Positions 24,044-33,962 of a stretch of DNA of 64,000 nucleotides are shown piece after piece. Within the stretch, counting starts at the first letter, position 1. Every line of letters begins with the position of its first letter. A model generated the notes under the pieces. That model was not told the DNA's origin and made no database searches. It saw only the letters and a program-made list of their open reading frames with translations. The position numbers and the translations under genes are program-made. Source of the DNA: XN24 sp964462675 (lineage in GTDB: Bacteria; Pseudomonadota; Gammaproteobacteria; Steroidobacterales; XN24); contig CAYWYS010000003.1 of assembly GCA_964462675.1 (NCBI GenBank), positions 67,476 to 131,475 of the forward strand. Reading direction: 5' to 3'.

Positions 24044-26932
24044 TCAGGCTGCGCTGATCTGGCAAAGCGTGGTCTTGGTTTCCTGCATGCTGGTGACCGG
24101 GTCATACCCGTAAGTGGTCGCCGTGTTGCAGGCCTCGCCGCGAACGAACGGTGCGGTGCCCTCGGGATAATTGTCCAGCAGATCCTTGCCCTGGAAGTGC
24201 CCGCCGAAGTGGAAGGGCGTCCAGACCACGCCCCGGCCCACGCGCTGCGTGACCATGGCCTTGATCTTGATCCTGCTGCCCTCGGCGCCCTCCAGCCAGA
24301 CCGTCTGGCCGTCCCTGATACCGCGGTCGTTCGCGTCCGCCGGGTTGATCTCCACGAACATGTGCTGCTGGAGTTCCGCCAGCCATGGGTTGGAACGCGT
24401 TTCCTCGCCGCCGCCCTCGTACTCGGTCAGGCGACCGCTGGTAAATACCAGCGGGTATTCCTTGGAATGGTCCTTGGCCTTCTGGATCGACACGAAGCGC
24501 GTCGGCAGGCGCCACTGCGCCTTGCGGTCGTCATGGCTCGGGAACTTCTCGACGAGGTCGAAGCGCGGCGAGTACAGCGGCTCACGATGCTGCGGCACGT
24601 GGTCGGGGAAGTTCCAGACGATGCAGCGCGCCTTGCCGTTGCCGAACGGCGCGACGCCGTGCTTGATGGCAACCCGCTGGATGCCGCCCGACAGGTCGGT
24701 GTGCCAGGCGCGGCCTTCGGCTTCCTTCTTCTCGTCCTCGGTCAGGTCGTCCCACCAGCCGAGCTGCTTGAGCATGTCCGCCGTGACAGCCGGATGGCCG
24801 TCCTGGATCTCGGAGTCCTTCGGCCATGAGCCTTCCGCAAGCAATGTCTTGCCGCGGTACTCGAGGCCGAAGTTGACGCGGAACGACAGGCCGCCGTCCT
24901 TGACCGGCAGGTCCGGGTTGTACAGCACATGCGTGCCGGGGTGCTTCATCTCCGGCGTGCCCCAGCACGGCCACGGCAGACCGTAGGTGTCGCCGTCGCA
25001 GGGACCGCCCTCCGCCTTCAGCGTCGTGACGTTGAAGGTGCCGCGATGCTGCGCATGCAGTTTCAGGCGCTCCGGGCTGATGCCGCTGTAGCCGATCGTC
25101 CAGGTGCCGCGATTGATTTCGCGCAGCGTGTCCTCGGGAGAGGGCATGCCGTTCTCGATCTTGATGTTCTTGAACATCTGGTCGGCGAAGCCGAACTTCT
25201 GCGCGAACAGGTACAGGATCTCGGCATCGGTCTTGGACTCGAACAGCGGGTCGATGACCTTCTCGCGCCACTGCACCGAGCGATTCGACGCGGTGATCGA
25301 GCCGGACTGCTCGAACTGCGTGCAGGTCGGCAGCAGGTAGGTGTTGTTCTTCCGCTCGCTCATGACCGCCATGTGGGTCGGGAACGGGTCGGAAATCACC
25401 ACCAGGCCGACTTTCTCCAGCGCCTTCTTCATTTCGGCGCCGCGGACCTGGCTGTTGACCGCATGGCCCTGGAAGAACACGGCCTGCAGGCTGTCTCTCT
25501 GCTGGACGTTCTCGGGCGCCTCGAGGATGCCGTCGACCCAGCGCGACACCGCGATGCCCGGATTGTTCATCCGGTAGGTCTCGACCGCGCCCTCGAGATA
25601 CATCTTGGAGAAGTCGAAGCGGCTCTTCAGGTAATCGAGATCGACCTGCCAGACGCGCGCCCAGTGAGTCCACGCGGCGTCGGCCAGGCCGTAGTAGCCC
25701 GGCAGGGTGTCGCAGTTCGGGCCGACATCGGTCGCGCCCTGCACGTTGTCGTGGCCGCGGAAGATGTTGGCGCCGCCGCCCGGCTTGCCGATGTTGCCCA
25801 GCGCGAGCTGCAGGACGCAGTACGCGCGGACGTTGGCGTTGCCGACCGTGTGCTGCGTGCCGCCCATGCACCAGACCAGGGTGCCAGGGCGATTCTCAGC
25901 CAGCGTCTTGGTGGCCGCGAGCAGCTGGTCGCCCGGCACACCGGTGACGTTCTCGACGACATCCGGGGTCCACTTCTTGACCTCCTCGCGGATGTCTTCC
26001 ATGCCGAGCACGCGCTCGTCGATGTACTTCTGGTCCTCCCAGCCGTTCTCGAAGACGTGGTACAGCATGCCCCAGATCAGGGGAATGTCGGTACCGGGCC
26101 GGAAGCGGATGTGCTGGTGCGCATGCGCCGCCGTGCGCGTGAAGCGCGGGTCGGCCACGATGATCTTGGCGCCGTTCTCCTTGCCGCGCAGCACGTGCTG
26201 CATGGAGACCGGATGCGCCTCGGCCGCGTTGCTGCCGATGAAGAACATCGACTTCGAGCTCTGCATGTCGTTGTACGAGTTCGTCATCGCGCCGTAGCCC
26301 CAGGTATTGGCTACGCCGGCGACCGTCGTCGAATGGCAGATGCGGGCCTGGTGGTCGATATTGTTCGAACCCCAGAACGCCATGAACTTGCGCTGCAGGT
26401 AGGATCCCTCGTTGCTGGCCTTGGAAGAGCCGGCAAAGAAGAGGGCGTCGGGACCGGACTTCTCGCGGATCGCCAGCAGCTGGTCGCCGATCTCGTTGAC
26501 CGCGTCGTCCCAGCTGATGCGCTTCCACTTGCCATCGACGAGCTTCATCGGGTACTTGATCCGCTTCTCGCCGTGGCCGTGGTCGCGTACCGCGGCGCCT
26601 TTGGCGCAATGGCCGCCCAGGCTCAGCGGCGACTGGAAATCAGCCTCCTGGCCGGTCCACACGCCGTTCTGGACCTCGGCGATGACGCCGCAGCCCACCG
26701 AGCAATGGCCGCAGATCGAGCGCTTGAGCTCGACCGGAGCCGTGGACAGCACGCGCGCCGCCTCCGCGTTGCGGACCATCATGGTCGGCTGGAGAGCGGT
26801 CGCCAGCGCGCCGCCGCCGAGCACCAGGCCGGTGCGGCGGAGGAAGGTCCGCCGGTCGATCGCGGCGCCCAGTACGCCGTTGCCCGCCGGCTGGCCGGAA
26901 TTAGGAACGTTACTCTTTTTGATCAGCTTCAT
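24044..26932 (-). CDS. fdhA: Formate dehydrogenase catalytic (alpha) subunit, cysteine type
   Basis: Molybdopterin (Mo- or W-bis-MGD) enzyme of 962 residues that oxidises formate to carbon dioxide in the periplasm. A Tat signal, DRRTFLRRTGL, has its arginine pair at 27-28. The 4Fe-4S site uses Cys74, Cys77, Cys81 and Cys109, followed by Lys111. The active-site metal ligand is Cys199 next to His200 in ARICHSTT; no in-frame UGA is present, so this is not a selenoprotein. The C-terminal domain carries TSGRLTEY for pterin binding. Nearby tungstate transport genes make a tungsten form plausible. It is followed by fdhB and preceded by a small Tat-signal protein and a TorD-like chaperone. Confidence 0.96.
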   Translation of the reverse strand: MKLIKKSNVPNSGQPAGNGVLGAAIDRRTFLRRTGLVLGGGALATALQPTMMVRNAEAARVLSTAPVELKRSICGHCSVGCGVIAEVQNGVWTGQEADFQSPLSLGGHCAKGAAVRDHGHGEKRIKYPMKLVDGKWKRISWDDAVNEIGDQLLAIREKSGPDALFFAGSSKASNEGSYLQRKFMAFWGSNNIDHQARICHSTTVAGVANTWGYGAMTNSYNDMQSSKSMFFIGSNAAEAHPVSMQHVLRGKENGAKIIVADPRFTRTAAHAHQHIRFRPGTDIPLIWGMLYHVFENGWEDQKYIDERVLGMEDIREEVKKWTPDVVENVTGVPGDQLLAATKTLAENRPGTLVWCMGGTQHTVGNANVRAYCVLQLALGNIGKPGGGANIFRGHDNVQGATDVGPNCDTLPGYYGLADAAWTHWARVWQVDLDYLKSRFDFSKMYLEGAVETYRMNNPGIAVSRWVDGILEAPENVQQRDSLQAVFFQGHAVNSQVRGAEMKKALEKVGLVVISDPFPTHMAVMSERKNNTYLLPTCTQFEQSGSITASNRSVQWREKVIDPLFESKTDAEILYLFAQKFGFADQMFKNIKIENGMPSPEDTLREINRGTWTIGYSGISPERLKLHAQHRGTFNVTTLKAEGGPCDGDTYGLPWPCWGTPEMKHPGTHVLYNPDLPVKDGGLSFRVNFGLEYRGKTLLAEGSWPKDSEIQDGHPAVTADMLKQLGWWDDLTEDEKKEAEGRAWHTDLSGGIQRVAIKHGVAPFGNGKARCIVWNFPDHVPQHREPLYSPRFDLVEKFPSHDDRKAQWRLPTRFVSIQKAKDHSKEYPLVFTSGRLTEYEGGGEETRSNPWLAELQQHMFVEINPADANDRGIRDGQTVWLEGAEGSRIKIKAMVTQRVGRGVVWTPFHFGGHFQGKDLLDNYPEGTAPFVRGEACNTATTYGYDPVTSMQETKTTLCQISAA

Positions 26933-26991
26933 CGCCGGGACTCCCCGTTATGAGTCTTGAATGCGAATGCAGGACAACCGGGCCCGCGGGC

Positions 26992-27198
26992 CTAGCTGCG
27001 CGCCTTCGAATAGTAAGTGCGGATATGGTCGGTTTCCCGGTAGCCTTTCGCCGCCGGCGCCTGCTCCGCAACCGTTGTGACCGGACCCGCGACGGCCCGC
27101 CCCGACACGGCCGCCAAGGCCGTGAAGCCACCCGCGGCGACCAGGGTCTTGAGCACCCGCCGCCGTTCCGTTCCATCCACGATCGTTTTACCGCTCAT
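26992..27198 (-). CDS. Formate dehydrogenase region Tat-signal small protein
   Basis: Protein of 68 residues. It has a twin-arginine-like start, ERRRVLKTLVAAGG at 11-24, then a hydrophobic stretch and a polar tail ending in TYYSKARS. This matches the small Tat-target protein regularly found upstream of fdhA in proteobacterial fdh operons; its role is unknown, perhaps complex assembly. The ATG has GGAGAG about eight bases upstream, which rules out the longer in-frame reading from 27279. Confidence 0.85.
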   Translation of the reverse strand: MSGKTIVDGTERRRVLKTLVAAGGFTALAAVSGRAVAGPVTTVAEQAPAAKGYRETDHIRTYYSKARS

Positions 27199-27223
27199 TT
27201 GCACTCTCCAGTCGAGATGCCCT

Positions 27224-27898
27224 TCATGACAAACCCACCGCCGGCCGGTCCCCGGAACCGGAAACGCCCACCGGCGCATTCAGATACTTTCCTTCCAACG
27301 CAATGAATTGCTCGCCCAGCTGGCCCACCGCCCGATAGAACCGGGCCGAGGGCGCCTGCTGCATGTCGCGGAAGAACCTGCCCATCCAGGGGGCTATGTG
27401 ACGCGAGAAAAAGCCCGCCTGCACCTCCAGCGGCGCAGCATCGTCGCCCACGCAGATCATCGCCATGACGTCGCACAGCGCCGCGGCGTGATCCTCGGGC
27501 TCGGTCACGCCGTCGCGGCGCGCGAAGCCCAGTCCGGACAGCTCGCCACGCAGTCGCGCCAGCGGCTGTTCCATCAGGAATCCAGTGAGGTACCAGGAGC
27601 CGTAAGGCATCAACTCGCCCCGGCCGACGCCAATGAACAGGCCCTGGTACTCGTCCTCGAGTTCGGCCGGCGAGGCTTTCACGGCAGCCTTCGCCAGCAT
27701 GTCCCAGGCGGCACCCAGCAGGTTGTCACCTGACATCGCCGCACCATCGGCACTCGACAGCAGTTCGAGCACCCGCTCGTCGGGCGGCGCGGCGAGCACC
27801 TTGCCGAGGATGCTCCACGCATCGACGCGCAGCGGCTCGTCGTGCCCCTGCGCGCTCCCGTTCACTCGCTCAGCCCCGATAACGGTGGCTTCAGACAT
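27224..27898 (-). CDS. TorD/DmsD-family maturation chaperone
   Basis: All-helical protein of 224 residues of the redox-enzyme maturation chaperone family. Conserved features are ELEDEYQGLFIGVGRGELMPYGSWYLTGF, FARRDGVTEPEDHAAALCDVMAMI, and FFSRHIAPWMGRFF. Such chaperones bind the Tat signal of a specific molybdoenzyme and hold it until cofactor is inserted, and the client here is most likely FdhA. It begins a new transcript, with a near-consensus sigma-54 promoter about 32 bases before the ATG (27930-27945). The ferredoxin gene upstream ends 156 bases away. Confidence 0.92.
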   Translation of the reverse strand: MSEATVIGAERVNGSAQGHDEPLRVDAWSILGKVLAAPPDERVLELLSSADGAAMSGDNLLGAAWDMLAKAAVKASPAELEDEYQGLFIGVGRGELMPYGSWYLTGFLMEQPLARLRGELSGLGFARRDGVTEPEDHAAALCDVMAMICVGDDAAPLEVQAGFFSRHIAPWMGRFFRDMQQAPSARFYRAVGQLGEQFIALEGKYLNAPVGVSGSGDRPAVGLS

Positions 27899-27929
27899 AC
27901 GTACCCCTGTAAACCGTGAACCAGTTATC

Positions 27930-27945
27930 AGCAACAAACGGGCCA
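27930..27945 (-). promoter_or_regulatory. Sigma-54 promoter for torD-fdhABC
   Basis: Minus-strand TGGCCCGTTTGTTGCT matches the -24/-12 consensus TGGCACG-N4-TTGCW with one mismatch, and has the required ten bases between GG and GC. Transcription would begin near 27918, twenty bases before the chaperone start. The surrounding 156-base gap is AT-rich compared with its neighbours. A GTTGCGAC half-site at 28055-28048 is about 130 bases upstream. Confidence 0.75.
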
Positions 27946-28054
27946 GTAAACTCTGGAGAAAAAGAACCAATAATCAGCAAAATGGCAATCTTGCGATGCC
28001 GCTGCGGAAAGTACTTAGGACATTTTTTTAAGTAATTGTCCATAAATGTCGCAA

Positions 28055-29731
28055 CTAGAGCCCGAGTTTCCCGCTCTCGTGACCGGCCTTGAACATGTCC
28101 CGGACGCGGCAGTCCTCGCACATATGCAGCCTCCGGCGTGCCTCCTCGGTCTGGAACATCCAGTGCCCCTCCAGCTTGCGCTGCATTTTCGACAGCAGTC
28201 CCGTGGTGCTGAACGGCTTGCCGCAGGACACGCAGCAGAACGGCACCTCTTCGTGCAGCACGCGCGGCTGCTGGCGTTGCTCGGCGTCATACAGCAGACG
28301 CGGCTGCAGCCGGATGGCATCCTCTGGACACGCCTTTTCGCACAGGCCGCACTGCACGCAGTTCCACTCGGTGAAGCGGAGTTGCGGCAGGTCGCCGCCC
28401 GGCGACAGCGCGGCGGCCGGGCAGACGCTGACGCAGGCCATGCACAGCGTACAGGCCGCCTTGTTGACCCGGACATCCCCGAACGGCGCGCCGGCCGGCA
28501 GGTCGACGGCTTTGCGCGGCGCCGGCGCATGGCGGTGCAGATGCTCGATCGCGAGGCGCAGGATGGCGCGCTTGTCCTCCGGTGCAACGAAACGCGCCGC
28601 CGCGGCAGGCGCCGTGGGCGGCATTGCCGCCCAGGCAGCCGCCGCTTGGGCGGCATCGTCGGTGTTCACCAGCGCCAGCAGCCCGACCGGGAATCCCATG
28701 CCGCCGAGCACGGCCCGGGCGAAACCGACCTGTGCTTCGAGCTCCCGCAGCATCCGCCGCGGGGTGTTCTTGGTCACGCAGATCGCGACGCCGCGTGCGC
28801 CATACGCCAGCGCGGCCAGCCAGGTGTCCATGCCGACGGAGCCGACTTCCTCGAGCTCCAGCGGCAGCAGGTCCTCCGGCATGTCGCCAGCGAGCTTCTC
28901 GAACAGCGTTCGGCCCGACCAGCCGTCATGCAGCACGAGGCCCGCCTGCTCGCCGCCCGCATCACGGTAAGCCGCCAGCAGGCTGCGCACCCGGCCGAGC
29001 AGGTCGCTGACCGTCGGAAAGGCATAGGTCATGGCGCCGCTCGGACACGCGGCCACGCAACTGCCGGCGCCCTGGCAGAGATAAGGATCGACCGAGACGA
29101 CCTCGCCCGCGGAGGCGATCGCCACGGTCGGGCAGGCATCGATGCAACGTGTGCAGCCCGCCAGGCTGCTGCGCGAGTGCGCACACAATTCCGGCTTGAA
29201 ATTGAAGTACTTCGGCTTGTCGAACTCGCCACTCATCTCGGGCAGCTCGGCCAGCGCCCTGGCCAGCGCCTTGGCGTCGCCCGCCGGCGCGTAATAGCCG
29301 ACGGGCGGCACTTCGTGGTCGAGCAGGGGCGTGGCGCCGAGATCCAGCACCAGGTCGAAGAACTCGACCGGCAGACCCGCGGCCTCGACCAGCGCGACCG
29401 CGCCTTCCGGGGTCGCCAGGTTCACCGCAAAGCGCCCCAGGCGACCGTGCACCTCGGGCGTGCCGCCCCGCACGATGACGATCCCGTCGGAGCTGCCCGG
29501 GTCCGGGCGCCCCGGCCCGGGCACGAGCACAGTCAGGGGCAGCTGGCCGGACAGCTGCCGCGCGGCCTGCAGCGCCTCGGCTTCCGGGCCGATGATCGCC
29601 AGCCGGCCGTCCGACTGGTAGCTCACCAGCGAGGTCGGCGCCGCCTCGATCGCACCCAGCGACGCGAGCGCGCGCGCGCGGGCCTTGCCGGCAAGGCCAT
29701 TGCTGGGTAGTTCACGCATCTCGGCGTTCAT
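28055..29731 (-). CDS. Multi-cluster 4Fe-4S protein of the formate dehydrogenase locus
   Basis: Protein of 558 residues. An N-terminal alpha/beta region (about 1-170) is followed by ferredoxin motifs CTRCIDACP and CQGAGSCVAACP. A central domain with GMDTWLAALAYGARGVAICVT follows, then further ferredoxin motifs CTLCMACVSVCP and CVQCGLCEKACP. The C-terminus has additional cysteine pairs (CCVSCG, CEDCR). It may carry electrons to or from the enzyme or assist cofactor delivery in the cytoplasm. The ATG at 29731 is preferred because GGAGG is six bases before it. It overlaps DUF3306 and is followed by the fdh sigma-54 promoter. Confidence 0.88.
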   Translation of the reverse strand: MNAEMRELPSNGLAGKARARALASLGAIEAAPTSLVSYQSDGRLAIIGPEAEALQAARQLSGQLPLTVLVPGPGRPDPGSSDGIVIVRGGTPEVHGRLGRFAVNLATPEGAVALVEAAGLPVEFFDLVLDLGATPLLDHEVPPVGYYAPAGDAKALARALAELPEMSGEFDKPKYFNFKPELCAHSRSSLAGCTRCIDACPTVAIASAGEVVSVDPYLCQGAGSCVAACPSGAMTYAFPTVSDLLGRVRSLLAAYRDAGGEQAGLVLHDGWSGRTLFEKLAGDMPEDLLPLELEEVGSVGMDTWLAALAYGARGVAICVTKNTPRRMLRELEAQVGFARAVLGGMGFPVGLLALVNTDDAAQAAAAWAAMPPTAPAAAARFVAPEDKRAILRLAIEHLHRHAPAPRKAVDLPAGAPFGDVRVNKAACTLCMACVSVCPAAALSPGGDLPQLRFTEWNCVQCGLCEKACPEDAIRLQPRLLYDAEQRQQPRVLHEEVPFCCVSCGKPFSTTGLLSKMQRKLEGHWMFQTEEARRRLHMCEDCRVRDMFKAGHESGKLGL

Positions 29732-30332
29732 CGCCATCCTCCGTTTGGTTGTCCTGCTCGACGTCCGTCCCGGCGGCCTGCCCGGCGCCGCCGTCCGCAG
29801 CTTCGCCCTGGTCGCTTGCGGCGGCCGCGGTGCCCGCGGCCTCGGCTGCCTCGGCTGCCTCGGCCGCCTTCTCGAGCTCCTTGCGCAGCAGCCGCTCCGC
29901 GTGGAACTTCATGTCCGAGGTGACGATGTCGCCCAGCGGCGTGAACGCTGCGAAGTCGGCGCGGAAAGGGTCGAGCGGATCGACGATGCCGTACTTCGGA
30001 TTGCCCCACATCTTGCGCAATGCGAGCCGCCGCAACGCCGGATCGACAGTAGCGTGCATGAAGGCTGAAAAATCCGATTCTTCCGTCAGGGACTCGAGCG
30101 GCGGCAACTCGGGCGGCTCGTCCTGCGGCGGCCCCGCCTCGGCCTGGTCGCCCGGCGCAGCCGCGCCCCGCGCTTCTGCCAGCGGTTTTGCCGCGGCCTC
30201 CTCGTCGGGCGGCACCGCGGGTTCGGATGGCGGCTCGCGGGCGGCCTGCTTGCGGCGCGACCACCGGCTCAGGAAGGGTTCGTCGGCGCTACCTTCGCCA
30301 GCGCGCCCCGGACGCTCTCCGCGGCTGCTCAA
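29712..30332 (-). CDS. DUF3306 protein
   Basis: Protein of 206 residues. Basic N-terminus (FLSRWSRRK), a proline- and glutamate-rich linker, then the conserved core LTEESDFSAFM followed by LRRLALRKMWGNPKY and DPLDPFRADF. An alanine- and glutamate-rich tail ends it. Found with fdh operons; function unknown. It begins at a TTG (30332) supported by AGGAGG seven bases upstream. That TTG overlaps the DUF3305 stop as TTGA, so the pair is translationally coupled. The 3' end overlaps the ferredoxin start. Confidence 0.85.
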   Translation of the reverse strand: MSSRGERPGRAGEGSADEPFLSRWSRRKQAAREPPSEPAVPPDEEAAAKPLAEARGAAAPGDQAEAGPPQDEPPELPPLESLTEESDFSAFMHATVDPALRRLALRKMWGNPKYGIVDPLDPFRADFAAFTPLGDIVTSDMKFHAERLLRKELEKAAEAAEAAEAAGTAAAASDQGEAADGGAGQAAGTDVEQDNQTEDGDERRDA

Positions 30333-30814
30333 TTGCTGTCCTCCTTCCAGTCATGCTGCTTGCGCTTGCGCGGCGGCTCCGGACGATAGTGCGTCATCAC
30401 GAGCCGCTCGAGCGCATCATGAATATCGGGCGGAATCGGCACGGCAAATGCGGCGCCGTCCTTCTCGACGGCCGCCTGCGCCACCTCGTGATCGGCGGTC
30501 ACCATGTTCGGCACCAGCTCCTCGCCATCCTCTTTCAGGCAGATCACGAACAGCGAGGGGCGCTCGGCTGTGAGATTCCACCAGTAGGTCTCGGCGGCAT
30601 CGCGATACAGCTCGAGCGTGAAGCCGCGAAACAGGAAATGCTGGAGATCGCCGTCCTCGTGCACCAGCGCGCGGCTGCGCTCCCGGTCGGCGAACTGCTC
30701 GCCATACAGCACCCCGATCGCCTCCCAGCTCGGCAATGACCAGCCGCTGCGGCGGATCATCTTGCGCGACATCATCACGGCAACGGGAAAACTGGCAACT
30801 GGCGTGGCGGTCAT
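30329..30814 (-). CDS. DUF3305 protein
   Basis: Protein of 161 residues without signal or membrane segment. Conserved pattern is FPVAVMMSRKMIRRSGWSLPSWEAIGV at the start, then LQHFLFRGFTLELYRDAAETYWWNL, and PIPPDIHDALERLVMTHY. DUF3305 and DUF3306 genes co-occur with formate dehydrogenase and a multi-cluster ferredoxin gene, as here; the role is unknown. It is the first gene of this minus-strand set. No clear promoter is seen in the 254 bases upstream, which are shared with the divergent regulator at 31069. Confidence 0.88.
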   Translation of the reverse strand: MTATPVASFPVAVMMSRKMIRRSGWSLPSWEAIGVLYGEQFADRERSRALVHEDGDLQHFLFRGFTLELYRDAAETYWWNLTAERPSLFVICLKEDGEELVPNMVTADHEVAQAAVEKDGAAFAVPIPPDIHDALERLVMTHYRPEPPRKRKQHDWKEDSN

Positions 30815-31009
30815 GGCGCGGCGAACCCTCTCCGGTCCAGGCGACGAGCTGGCGAGTGCGCTAGGTTAACAGCACCGCAGCCCGCGGGCGCGCCGCAGCG
30901 CGCGCATCGCTGCGCAATGGCCCCGATTGGGACATTCTGTCGCACTCCCGCCCGGCCGGTTTTCCCCTCGAGTGTCGCCCGGCCAGCGCGTTTCCGCCGT
31001 CCTGCCCGG

Positions 31010-31025
31010 CGGAACAATTCTTGCA
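31010..31025 (+). promoter_or_regulatory. Possible sigma-54 promoter for the PBP-like regulator
   Basis: CGGAACAATTCTTGCA keeps GG and GC ten bases apart and has a full TTGCA -12, with mismatches in the -24 box. It lies 43 bases before the ATG at 31069. The remaining 254-base divergent region holds no other promoter that I can support. Confidence 0.4.
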
Positions 31026-31068
31026 TCATCTTGCTGCACCACGCCTGCCTGTCGCGGAGCTCGCGCCG

Positions 31069-32004
31069 ATGGATGGAACCGCCCAGCTTCACCGCACGGA
31101 TGCGCCGATCGCCGAGGCCGAGCCGCCGCGCTTCATGACCGTCCGGCAGGTCGCGCGCTACCTGCAGATCAACGAGAAGAAAATCTACGCGCTCGTCAAC
31201 GCGGGAGAAATCCCGGCCAGCAAGGCGACCGGCAAATGGCTGTTCCCGCGCGACCTCGTCGACCAGTGGCTGCTGGAGTCGAGCCACGGCGGCCTGCTCG
31301 CGGACCGCATGCTGATCGCCGGCAGCGACGATCCGCTGATCTACCGCGCCATCATGCATGTCGCCAACGAAATCCAGGCCCGCGCGCTGATCAGCTACAC
31401 CGCGACCGGCACCCAGCTCGGCTTGTCGCTGCTGTCGCGACGGCGCGCCGACATCTGCGGCATCCACTGGGGCCCCGCCGAGGAAAGCCGCCAGCGACAC
31501 CCGGCCCTGCTGCGGCAACACGCCTCCCACCAGGACTGGGTGCTGGTCAGGGCATTCCTGCGGGAGCAGGGCCTGATCCTGGCGAACGGGCTGTCGGGCA
31601 GCGACGTCTCGCAGCTGTTCTCCCGTGAGATTCGCTGGGTGATGCGCCAGGAAGGCGCCGGCTCGAACCGCTTCCTGCACGAAGTGGTCACACGCCACGG
31701 CCTCGATCCCGCCGCCCGCCACCTGGCGGCGCGCGCCTATTCGGAGCGCGACGCCGCCTCCGCGATCGCGATGGGTTACGCCGACGTCGGCATCGGCGTG
31801 CGCGCGGCAGCGACGGAGTTCGGCCTCGACTTCCTGCCGATCGGCTGGGAGGCCTTCGACTTAGCAATGCATCGCGGCATGTTCTTCCGCACGCTGTTCC
31901 AGAAGCTGCTCGACTACCTGCGCAGCACCGAGTGCCTGCGCATGGCGCAGAAATTCGGCGGCTATGATTTCGGCCAGACCGGCAACCTGATCTGGCCGGT
32001 CTGA
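31069..32004 (+). CDS. HTH/PBP-like regulator of the Mo/W island (copy 1)
   Basis: Protein of 311 residues. An excisionase/MerR-type helix-turn-helix occupies residues 22-75 (FMTVRQVARYLQINEKKIYALV, then KWLFPRDLVDQWL). A PBP-like substrate-binding domain (PF12727 type) follows to the end, ending in LRMAQKFGGYDFGQTG. Proteins of this layout often regulate molybdate or tungstate transport and use genes by sensing the oxyanion. GGAG nine bases before the ATG fixes the start. It is divergent from the fdh accessory genes. A paralogue lies at 39791, so the two bracket the tup/moe genes. Confidence 0.82.
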   Translation: MDGTAQLHRTDAPIAEAEPPRFMTVRQVARYLQINEKKIYALVNAGEIPASKATGKWLFPRDLVDQWLLESSHGGLLADRMLIAGSDDPLIYRAIMHVANEIQARALISYTATGTQLGLSLLSRRRADICGIHWGPAEESRQRHPALLRQHASHQDWVLVRAFLREQGLILANGLSGSDVSQLFSREIRWVMRQEGAGSNRFLHEVVTRHGLDPAARHLAARAYSERDAASAIAMGYADVGIGVRAAATEFGLDFLPIGWEAFDLAMHRGMFFRTLFQKLLDYLRSTECLRMAQKFGGYDFGQTGNLIWPV

Positions 32005-32005
32005 C

Positions 32006-32227
32006 TCAGGACAGCGCCAGCGATTCGCCGATCTCCTTGCGCACGCCGAGGCTGGGCAACTCCAGCGTGACCCGCGCCGCCACGACATCGCCCGGCCCGA
32101 GCCGGCCGGCCGCGACGGCCTCGCGCACCGCCTTCTCGATCTCGCGCTGCGAGGTGATGCCGACGACCTTGAGAAACTTGCGGATCTCGAGGTTGAACTT
32201 TTCCTCATCGAGCGATGCTGCGGTCAT
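32006..32227 (-). CDS. DUF6494 family protein
   Basis: Protein of 73 residues with the pattern EKFNLEIRKFLKVVGITSQREIEKAV at its N-terminal half and a beta-rich C-terminal half (VVAARVTLELPSLGVRKEI). Single small domain, cytoplasmic, function unknown. The gene ends one base after the convergent regulator gene and follows the sigma-54 activator gene's 3' end by 54 bases on the same strand. Confidence 0.75.
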   Translation of the reverse strand: MTAASLDEEKFNLEIRKFLKVVGITSQREIEKAVREAVAAGRLGPGDVVAARVTLELPSLGVRKEIGESLALS

Positions 32228-32281
32228 GTCGTTACTCCTGGATGAATGTTTGCCGGAAAAAATCCTGCCCGGCGGCGAATC

Positions 32282-33661
<1,380 letters not shown>

Positions 33662-33759
33662 AGATCCAGCTCCAGCATTGCCGGCGCAGCGCACGCCGGC
33701 ATGGCGCCTGTTAAAGTACGCACTCCGACGATGCGTACCGTATAACGGAGAGCCTAATC

Positions 33760-33780
33760 GTTGCGTCAAAACGACGCAAC
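33760..33780. promoter_or_regulatory. Candidate activator-binding inverted repeat upstream of tupBC
   Basis: GTTGCGTC and GACGCAAC are perfect arms with a five-base spacer. A weaker repeat, TGGGCGAT...ATTGCCCA, follows at 33782-33800. Both are about 110-150 bases before the sigma-54 transcription start near 33912, the usual distance for an upstream activating site. They fill most of the 301-base gap between the activator gene and tupB. Confidence 0.55.
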
Positions 33781-33884
33781 TTGGGCGATTGGATTGCCCA
33801 GTTTGTCGCGGTGCGGCAAAATTTCCTTCACTTAGCAGAAAAATACGCCGCCCGAATAACCGCGCTTCCCCCGGATCCATATGC

Positions 33885-33900
33885 TGGCACCGCACTTGCA
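33885..33900 (+). promoter_or_regulatory. Sigma-54 promoter for tupBC
   Basis: TGGCACCGCACTTGCA matches TGGCACG-N4-TTGCW at all positions but one, with exact spacing. Transcription would begin near 33912, 51 bases before the tupB start. Confidence 0.8.
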
Positions 33901-33962
33901 TGCTTCCGCGAGCGCCGCTGATCGTCGTGATCCGCCGCCAGCTGCAGGACCGCGCCCCTCGG

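Noticed and set aside
26332..26340. Selenocysteine at the formate dehydrogenase active site
   Set aside because: The active-site codon gives cysteine (Cys199 in ARICHSTT) and no in-frame TGA is present.
24929..26953. A plus-strand frame of 674 codons opposite fdhA
   Set aside because: Shadow of fdhA; the translation is low-complexity and the fdhA reading has every expected motif.
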